Position numbers and translations under genes: made by a program. DNA of 64,000 nucleotides, from the NCBI GenBank assembly GCA_951802195.1, contig OX637635.1, positions 248,001 through 312,000 of the forward strand. The letters run 5' to 3'. Origin of the DNA: Tausonia pullulans. Lineage: Eukaryota > Basidiomycota > Tremellomycetes > Cystofilobasidiales > Mrakiaceae. The notes beneath the pieces were generated by a model. The model saw only the letters and a program-made list of their open reading frames with translations, did no database searches and had not been told where the DNA came from. This document shows positions 57,482 to 64,000 of the stretch, in pieces. The stretch's first letter is position 1, and every line of letters begins with the position of its first letter.

Positions 57482-60400
57482 TCAAGGGCCAATCGAGCCG
57501 CTGTTCCTTCTGATCGGCCGGTTGGGACCAGTCGGGATAAACGGCGTCGATGTTGTCGTCGCGTTCAGCGTCAAAGCGGTGTTGGCCTCCTCATTCTCGT
57601 CGTTGAGTGGGGCCGAGAACGGAGGGGAGCTGGATCTGTCGATGAGCGGGACGAGATGCGGGGATGAGACCCGTCTCGGCCGGTTCACAACGAACGAAGG
57701 TCGGGGAGGCGCCTCTTCGCTGACACGAGCAACTGGGGTCGAGGCCGACGTCGTCGATGAGGATCCTGCATGGCCATCAGCCGAGCGGGAGGAGCCTGCG
57801 AGGAGGCCGGCGTTCTGCCCGCGAGGCGGACGATGAACGGTGAAGCTCTTTGGAGCTGGAGGCGCTGACATCGCTCCTGAGCTAGGGAGACCCGATTGGT
57901 GGACAGCCAAAGCTGCCGCGGTAGACGAGGAGGATGAGGGGATGGCGAGTCGGCTGGCGTCACCGTCGCTGGCGCGACCACCTTTCTTCCGACCGAACCA
58001 CCGTGAGGATGACGAGGACGTCGAGGGTCCAGTAGCGGAAGAGTTGGACAAGCCACCACCACCGAGGATAGGGCCAAGTGGGCGGAGGACCTCCTGAGCG
58101 TCCTCCCCTGCGAAGCGACGCCGGTCGTCCCCCTCGTCTTCGTCGTCATCCGAGATATTAGCTTTGCTCCGGCCGAACCACGAATGCCGCCTCGGTGCAG
58201 CAGCCTTGTGTGTGTCGTCCGACTCGACGTCGTCGTCAATGGGAACTTCAAACGGCGCGCTTCCAAAGCCGTAGACCGCCGCCTCCTGGGGTCGACCGAA
58301 CACGGGACTGTATGGCAACGGAGGACTCGGACGTTGCTGCTGCTGAAGCGAAACGCCACCGCCGAGCACGAACGACGGCTGGTAGTTTTCAATGATGGCC
58401 GTCTCGCTCTTCTTACGCGTGTGCTGTCTCGGCCGGGAGTTTGGATTGTTGTCGTGCGCCAAGGGTGGGAGGAGAGGAGCAGCGAACGAGTGCTGGTGCT
58501 GATGCTGGTAGGGGAATTGGATGCCGCTAGGACCACCAGGGGAAGCGGTGGCCATCAACGCATCGAGGGAGGACGCGCCACTGCGACTACCTTCACCTTC
58601 ACCTCCCACACCGACACCAGTAGGGGGACCTGGCTGCTCCCCCGAGGGCGATGTGACTGCAGGCAGAATGACCGAGTACGGCTGGGCATAGTCGGCACGA
58701 CCACCTCGGATGACGGAGAAGCCGCGGCTGACCGGCTGCTGCTGCTGGGACGATGAAGCACCGGCGTATCCCCCCGCGTACCCGGCGACGCTGTTCACGT
58801 CCCCGGTGTACTGCAACGGCGGATTCCAACCGGACATGATGAAGCCACCCTGCTGCTGCTCCTGACTCGGGAAGTAGCCGCTGACTCGCTCGCTCCCTGA
58901 ACCCATCGTCGTCATCCCAAGAGCAGACGTCGCTCCCGGACTAAGCGGTCCTCCAGCAGACGACGACCTCTGACTGTGGTCCAGCATGCCCTGCATACTA
59001 GATCCCTCGACAGCCGAGTGCCGATCGACGTGTGCAGAGGTTGGCCGAGTGCCGCCCGTCGCGGTAGACGTGTGATGTCTCCTCCGGCGTCGACGGCGTC
59101 GTCCAGAGGCGCGGAGGAGACCGTTTCCGCAGCAAGAGAGGTTAGACAGAGCACCGACGAGACCGCTGTCGTAGCGGTCGACGGAGGTGTCGAAGGGGAC
59201 GTCGATGATGAGGCGGACGATGAGCTCGATAGCTTTGATGATGAGGTGGAGAATGTAGAGAAACTGTGAGGGAAGGAGTGTCAGCACAAGATACAAGGAG
59301 TAAATGGAGGCATGAGACCGCACAAATACGAAGGCCTGGAGGATAAGGATTGTGTAGGTGATCCAGGCGATGGCAGGGTACCCGACATCCACCTGGAGAA
59401 GAGCGATGGGTCAGTGGAGAGATGATGACCGGGGATCTCCTCGGACCCGGGGGGGGGGGGGGGGGGAGGTGTAGGGCCGAGACTTACAGCTTGGGAAAGG
59501 ATCCTGAAGGAGAAGAAGAAGAACGTCTATGCGTGAGCTCATGATACTTGAAGGATGAGGAAGATTGAACCACTGACAAGACCAGGACGAGCGTGATGAT
59601 CCTCAGTACGCAAAATACAAAGCTCGTCGCGCCCATGCTTGCCCCCTCGCCCCAAGGGAGCCAGATGCTCGTCACGAGCGCCATAGCAATCTCGAGGACG
59701 AGCAAAATGATGGCCTGGGTGGTCCCGCTCTTCTGCCCACCACCGATGACGATCCCCATAGCAAGGGAACTCCCGAGGAGAACCGAAGCATACAACTGAG
59801 AACCCTCGCCGTAGAGGTTGTACAGAGGTCCCAAGGAGAGGAGCGTTCGGGTCGCCTCGTAAAGCTTGGCGGAGGGGATCGTCGCAATCCGGAATGAAAG
59901 GTACGCTGGGATCCCGACGCAGACGACCGCGAAGAAGAGCGCGGAGAGGACGACGGTAGCGATCGAGGCGCTCGAAGAGATCGTGAATGTGTAGACAGAA
60001 AAGATGGTGAGAGGGAAGTGGAAAAGGAGAAGAAGCCGGACGAGGTTGCCCTGGAGCGAGCTCGCGTAAAACGCTCCGATGCCGCCCTTGATGCGGTACC
60101 GCCACCACTGACGGCGGACACTGTATGTATGCGTCCAGACTTCGTCAGCAGACGGACTCTAAAAAGTTGCCTACTCATAACTCACGCGGTCGGCGGTGTC
60201 GGCGTCTCATGGTGATGGAGCGGGCCATTCTCGAGCGCCGGTGTCCCCGCAGGCGTCACCAGAGTGCTCTTCCTCGCGTTTCCACTTGATCCCTCGTCCT
60301 TGTAGTCCGAGTCTGCCTCGAGGGTCCGCCGGAAGAAGTTCGGGCTGACGTGGGTGCTTCCCCGACCGCCTGCCCCTGCACCACCGGCACTCCCTGAGCT

Positions 60401-61963
60401 TCTGAGTCGCTGGCCGACAAACTCGCCGACGCCATGGAGGATCCAGATGAGGAGCGAGAGGAGGACGAGTGCTGCGCAGACGAGGCAGAAAATCGTGGCG
60501 CTCATCGCGAAGAGGTCCTCCTTCCGCAGTCCGGCGGCGTACGCGTACGAGGCCATGCCGGGTTCTTCGACAGCGAGGTTGAGGAGTCTGTTGGGCGCTG
60601 AGGCGTCCAGATAGAGCGGAGACGTCTGGTCGGCGAGCGTGCTAGCGTACGTCGAGGGTGGGGCGTAGGCGCCTGTGGCGAGCGGGTCGAATCGCTTGGA
60701 GAGGGGGTCGCTGCCCTGGACGAGCGTAATGTTACCGATGAGCGAGGCCCACGCTCCCTGAGCCGCGATGGGGTAGACAAAGTCTGGCCACTGGACAGCG
60801 ATCATCGCGAGGGCCGAGCAGAACTGGATGTGCGCAAAAATATCGCGGACCGAGGGCGTCACGAACCGGAGGAGCATCGGGCTCGTCACGAGCACGTCCC
60901 CGGACACCACGCTAACGATGGCCGTGCCCAGGATGCGCATCGACGAGCCATTCTTCTGACCGACACGCTCTCTCTCGGCCTGGAGACCTGTTCGAATGCC
61001 GGCCCAGCCGCGGGCACCCCAAAGGAGGAGCCAAGCGGCGACGACGAGGCCAACGGGAATCCAGAGGATAAGCTCGTACGGCCAGTCACGCGGGTAGTAC
61101 GGCGAGATCTCAATGTCGACGCATGAAAGCTCGTTGCCGTTCGGGAGGGCGGTGTCGACGATGCGAACTCTCGTGCGGATGTTGCTGAGAGGATAACGTG
61201 ACTTGAGGGGCAGCGTCAGGTTGAGTCCGACGGGACCCTCCGAAATGACACAGGCCGCTGGGTCGTCGGCCGGGAGCGCCTGGGGCGGGATCGTGTGCAG
61301 CGAGTAGCAGAGCGAGGATGTCGATGAGATGAACGGCTCGGTGAGGATTGAGAGCGATGTGAAGAGTGTGGCTGGGGGGGATACAGGGCATAGACGGAGT
61401 GTCAGTGGCTTGCTGGATGAGGAGAGACGGCCGCGCAGGCTGGGTATGAGAGGGCGGCGACCAACCAAGCTTCTGCGTGTCGATGCTGTAGCCTTGGATG
61501 TCCTGGGGTGGAGCATGCCACCGGGAGAGAAATGAGAGAGTCCAAAGGCATCAGCAAAGGGCGAGCGAGCTGACGACTCCCACCTGTTCTTCGGGTCGGC
61601 GAGGCGGCTGTCACCGACGATGCTGGGAGATCGATCCCTGGCAAGCCAGCCCTCCCGCCGCTCCCCCCTTCCTCCGCCTCCACTCTCACGCCATGAACTC
61701 ACTGCTCCGGTGGTGCCGAGAAGATCGACGCGAAGCAGCTGAGAGCCCGTCTCGTCCGTCGGCCCGAGGACGCCCTTGGTGTTGTCGATAAGCTGGGCGT
61801 AGGCCTCGGTGAAGGTGACGCGGGCTGAGGCCGGGAGGGCGTTCTGCTCGGCCGCGCACGAGGTGAGGGCGACCTTGAGCGGCGAGGCAAGCGTCGCCCG
61901 GGGCAGGAGGCCAGCGGCGAGCAGAGCGAGTAGGGGAAGGGCGGAGGGGCGAGGAGGGAGCAT
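57482..61963 (-). CDS. TRP-like channel / flavin-carrier family protein (Pkd2/Flc type) with ML-like domain
   Basis: The start ATG is 61961-61963. The signal peptide LPLLALLAAGLLPRATLASP precedes a lumenal ML-like lipid-binding domain (LKVALTSCAAEQNALPASAR, FTEAYAQLIDNTKGVLGP, ACVISEGPVGLNLTLPL, ELSCVDIEISPYYP). Transmembrane helices follow: LILWIPVGLVVAAWLLLWGA, FCSALAMIAVQWPDFVYPIA, IFCLVCAALVLLSLLIWILH, then across an intron near 60185-60120 VRRQWWRYRIKGGIGAFYAS, IATVVLSALFFAVVCVGIP, LYASVLLGSSLAMGIVIGGG, AIILLVLEIAMALVTSIW, FVFCVLRIITLVLVL and AIAWITYTILILQAFVFV. The order matches fungal TRP_N/TRP family proteins. The last exon (59392 to 57482) is a ~580-residue Ser/Gly/Gln-rich cytosolic tail after an RRRRRRRR-type basic patch. 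Relatives act in cell-wall integrity, calcium entry and ER FAD transport; which role applies here is not known. Confidence 0.9.
59449..59466 (-). repeat. C18 tract (sense strand) in an intron of the channel gene
   Basis: Eighteen G on the + strand, the longest homopolymer in the window. In the sense of the gene it lies in the first third of the intron whose acceptor is CTTCTCCAG before the GTGGATGTC exon. Confidence 0.9.
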
Positions 61964-62292
61964 GCTGCTGGCTATAGGATCCCTCCTGCTGGAGCGAGAC
62001 GGAGAGAGCAAGCAGCGCCTGACAGGCGGGGTAGGCGGGAGGTTGCTGGCTGGATCTAGCTGATGAAGCTGGACTGGGGTTCGTCGAGAGCGTCGTCGAG
62101 TGTCGCAAGGCCCTTCAGCCTTGAAAAAGATGCGGCTGCTGGGGATGGCGGTGATGGTTGAGGAGGGAAAGCTGAAGGACTAAGCGGGGCCGGGGAAAGA
62201 GGTCCGTTCGATCATGGTTCGATCGAGTCGAAGGGAGAGAGGACGAGGACGCGACGAGGCCGAGCAGCCTGTCTCCTCAAACCTCCACCATC
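61964..62292. promoter_or_regulatory. Divergent promoter between the channel gene and the RPAP3-like gene
   Basis: This is 329 bp between outward-facing start codons. It is mixed composition with no coding feature. The tract before the right-hand ATG (CTCAAACCTCCACCATC) is a typical fungal leader. Confidence 0.55.
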
Positions 62293-63692
62293 ATGAAGCC
62301 CCCCGCCGTGCAGCTCTCCAAGGAGGAGGCCTTTAAGCAGGCAGAGCACGCCAAGGCTCTCGGCAACGAGCACTTCAAGAACGGCCGATTTGCCGAGGCC
62401 ATCGGTCAGTTGCAAGTCTGCTATTCTCTCGGCCTGCTCTCATCGCGTTCGTCCCTGACAACGAGTGCTTCCACATTCCCAGGCCAGTACTCGCAAGCGC
62501 ACGTCCTCGCCCCCAGCTCGCCCATCTACCCACTCAATCGCGCCCAAGCCCACCTCAAGCTCGCCAACGCCCTCTCGGCCGAGCGCGACTGCACAACCTC
62601 GCTTGCCCTCGACGACACCAACCCCAAAGCCTGGTTCCGACGTGCCGTCGCCCGGCGGTCGCTCAAGGATTGGACGGGCGCGGGAAGGGATCTCGCCGAG
62701 GTTGTCAAACGGACCAAGGGCGCCGTCGGTCAGGACGTGCTGGATGAGAGGGCGAGGCTTGTGAAAGATGAGAAGGAGGAGCGCGAGGCGAAAGCCAAGG
62801 CCAAGAAGAGAAGGGAAGCGGTGAGTGCCATTGTTAGCTGTCAAAAGATCCTTTGCGAAGATGCTGAGCTATTTAAACCCACGCAGCTGGCCAGGGCTGA
62901 CGGCAGCAGCACGACGGCTCGCGATGGCGCGCCAGGAACCGTTGGCGCTGTTACTTCCGAACCTATTCCCATTCCAATCAAAATGGTCTACCCATCGCCA
63001 CCTACTCCCTCTACCACCACCATCGCATCCAATCCTTCCCCCCCAATACCGGCTCCTGCAGTGCCCGTGGTCCCTTCCACCCCCGCCGCCCCACCCCTCG
63101 CCGCTCCTCCAGCATCTTCCACCTCTTCCATTCCCCATCTTCTCACCAAGCCTTCTCCTATAGCCAAAGACCCCACGGCTTCCATATTCCCTGCCGCTCC
63201 TCGGCCCAAGTCTTCTTCCTCTTCCTCCTCCTTCGTCGCTCTCCAGTCTACTCGCGCGCTCAAGTCATCGCCCGCGACTAAGCCAGCCACCCCATCGGTC
63301 TCGACCTCAGCGCTTCCTCCACACCTACCAAACAGGCCCAAGCCGACCTCCGCCCATGCTCTTGGCAAGGCCCTCGCTTCTATCCCTGCCAAGGACGGCG
63401 AGCGACTTGCCTATCTCGCTGTGGGTTTCCTCTTCCTCCCTCCCGTCGCTTACGACCTAACCTTGACTCTCGCGTGCAGACCCTTCCGCCAACGGACCTC
63501 GCAACGATCATCGGCTCCTCGCTCGAGCCAGCGCTCTTCGAGCTCGTCCTTGAGGCGCTCGAGGCCGAAACGGACGAGGTCGAGGAGAAGAAGGCGGTCG
63601 CGAGTAGCATGGAGCAAGTCAAGCGCTTCGAGCTCGTCCGAGGGATGGTCGACTGGGACGGGACTCGCTGGGCGGGGGTTGCGCGGCGTTGA
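62293..63692 (+). CDS. TPR protein with RPAP3_C-like C-terminus (R2TP-type Hsp90 co-chaperone candidate)
   Basis: Four exons, 62293-62404, 62483-62820, 62887-63420 and 63480-63692, give 398 residues. Three TPR motifs occupy about residues 8-120: AEHAKALGNEHFKNGRFAEA, IGQYSQAHVLAPSSPIYPLN, LNRAQAHLKLANALSAERDC, DDTNPKAWFRRAVARRSLKD. The N-K...N...K-x3-R residues that clamp EEVD peptides of Hsp70/Hsp90 appear kept (GNEHF, LNRAQ, KAWFRR). A Lys/Arg/Glu helix and a Pro/Ser/Ala linker follow, and the C-terminal ~110 residues (LATLPPTDLATIIGSSLEPA, LFELVLEALEAETDEVEEKK, VKRFELVRGMVDWD) resemble the RPAP3_C domain that binds the RUVBL ATPases. It would link Hsp90 to R2TP-type assembly of RNA polymerase or snoRNP subunits; this is inference from domain order. 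The lysine-rich middle could be a nuclear localisation signal. Confidence 0.82.
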
Positions 63693-63743
63693 GCATGTTA
63701 TTTTATTTTCCATGTTCATTTATGCATTGTGGTGTCTTTCGCT
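63693..63743. terminator. 51 bp convergent gap holding both transcript ends
   Basis: Only 51 bp separate the stop of the RPAP3-like gene (63690-63692) from the stop of the minus-strand gene (63744-63746). The gap is AT-rich (TTATTTTATTTTCCATG). The 3' UTRs of the two genes must run into each other's coding region or be extremely short. Confidence 0.6.
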
Positions 63744-64000
63744 TCACCAGATCTTTTCCCCCGATCCCCCGTTCCCTCCTCCTCCTCCTCCGACGCCCGC
63801 AGCTCGTCTAAGCTGGTCCCACCGGTTCTCTCCGGCTCCTCCTCCAGCGGCCGCCGGCGCACTCGTCACAGGTCCATCGACAGCCTTGCGCTCGCGCTCG
63901 AGCAGACGATCGAACTCCGCCTGCTCGCGCTCGCGGTCCGTCTGCTGTTGCTGGGTAGCCGAGCTCGAGTTGCGGCCGAACCACGAGGACGAAGAAGTCG
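63744..64000 (-). CDS. C-terminal part of an unidentified protein (5' partial)
   Basis: The minus-strand frame is open from the window edge to TGA at 63744-63746, 85 codons. It reads SSSSWFGRNSSSATQQQQ, then a charged helix DREREQAEFDRLLERERKAV, an Ala/Gly spacer, GENRWDQLRRAAG and a Gly-rich tail ending GSGEKIW. The charged helix plus RWDQLR near the end suggests a conserved C-terminal element. I recall similar tails on small mitochondrial OCIA-type proteins, but cannot support that call. The gene continues beyond the window. Confidence 0.6.
   Translation of the reverse strand, partial: TSSSSWFGRNSSSATQQQQTDREREQAEFDRLLERERKAVDGPVTSAPAAAGGGAGENRWDQLRRAAGVGGGGGGNGGSGEKIW

Noticed and set aside
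1-64000. Search for LTR elements, DNA transposons, LINEs and CRISPR-like arrays
   Set aside because: No reverse transcriptase, integrase, transposase or capsid-like frame, no paired terminal repeats and no regularly spaced direct repeats were seen.

Overview
The window is nuclear DNA of a GC-rich, intron-dense fungus. Genes sit head to head and tail to tail on both strands. Introns are mostly 60-90 bp with GT(G/C)AGT-like donors and short CAG acceptors, and coding sequence is GC-rich with C-ending codons. This points to a basidiomycete, possibly a Pucciniomycotina-type yeast such as the Sporidiobolales; that placement is inference. I see no prophage, CRISPR array or intact transposon.

Layout. 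1-1670: 3' end of an acidic, Ser/Pro-rich protein. 1909-5698 (-): a CNH-domain protein with a proline-rich N-terminus. 6260-8496 (-): a two-finger C2H2 transcription factor, followed by 3.1 kb without a gene. 11633-15268 (-): a Zn(II)2Cys6 regulator whose DNA-binding domain is split by very short exons. 16161-18940 (-): a DHA1-type MFS transporter. 19809-21241 (+): a decayed NmrA-like gene. 21419-23046 (-): protein phosphatase 1 inhibitor-2. 23570-32240 (-): a giant protein of about 2,500 residues that I could not identify. 32744-33624 (+): signal peptidase subunit Spc3. 34759-38228 (-): Atg9. 38538-38618 (-): tRNA-Ser(AGA). 40109-43667 (+): Sey1. 43888-45823 (-): an ING-family PHD protein, sharing a 216 bp divergent promoter with RanBP1 (46040-47847, +). 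48523-52842 (+): a kinesin-8. 53145-56998 (-): an ER-type Hsp90 ending in HDEL. 57482-61963 (-): a TRP/Flc-like channel. 62293-63692 (+): an RPAP3-like TPR protein. 63744-64000 (-): C-terminus of an unidentified gene.

Several products act in the endomembrane system: Spc3 (signal-peptide cleavage), Sey1 (ER fusion), Atg9 (autophagy membrane supply), the ER Hsp90, and the Flc/TRP-like protein. Others handle nuclear transport, chromatin, PP1 control and microtubules. The order looks like ordinary housekeeping linkage; I found no evidence of a dedicated gene cluster.

The most unusual points are the ER-type Hsp90 in a fungus, a 16-nt microexon coding the basic linker of a zinc cluster, a GC-AG intron in SPC3, C-homopolymers inside introns, the NmrA pseudogene and the unidentified giant protein. 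Exon limits were deduced by eye from splice motifs and domain continuity; where joints are uncertain the entry says so.
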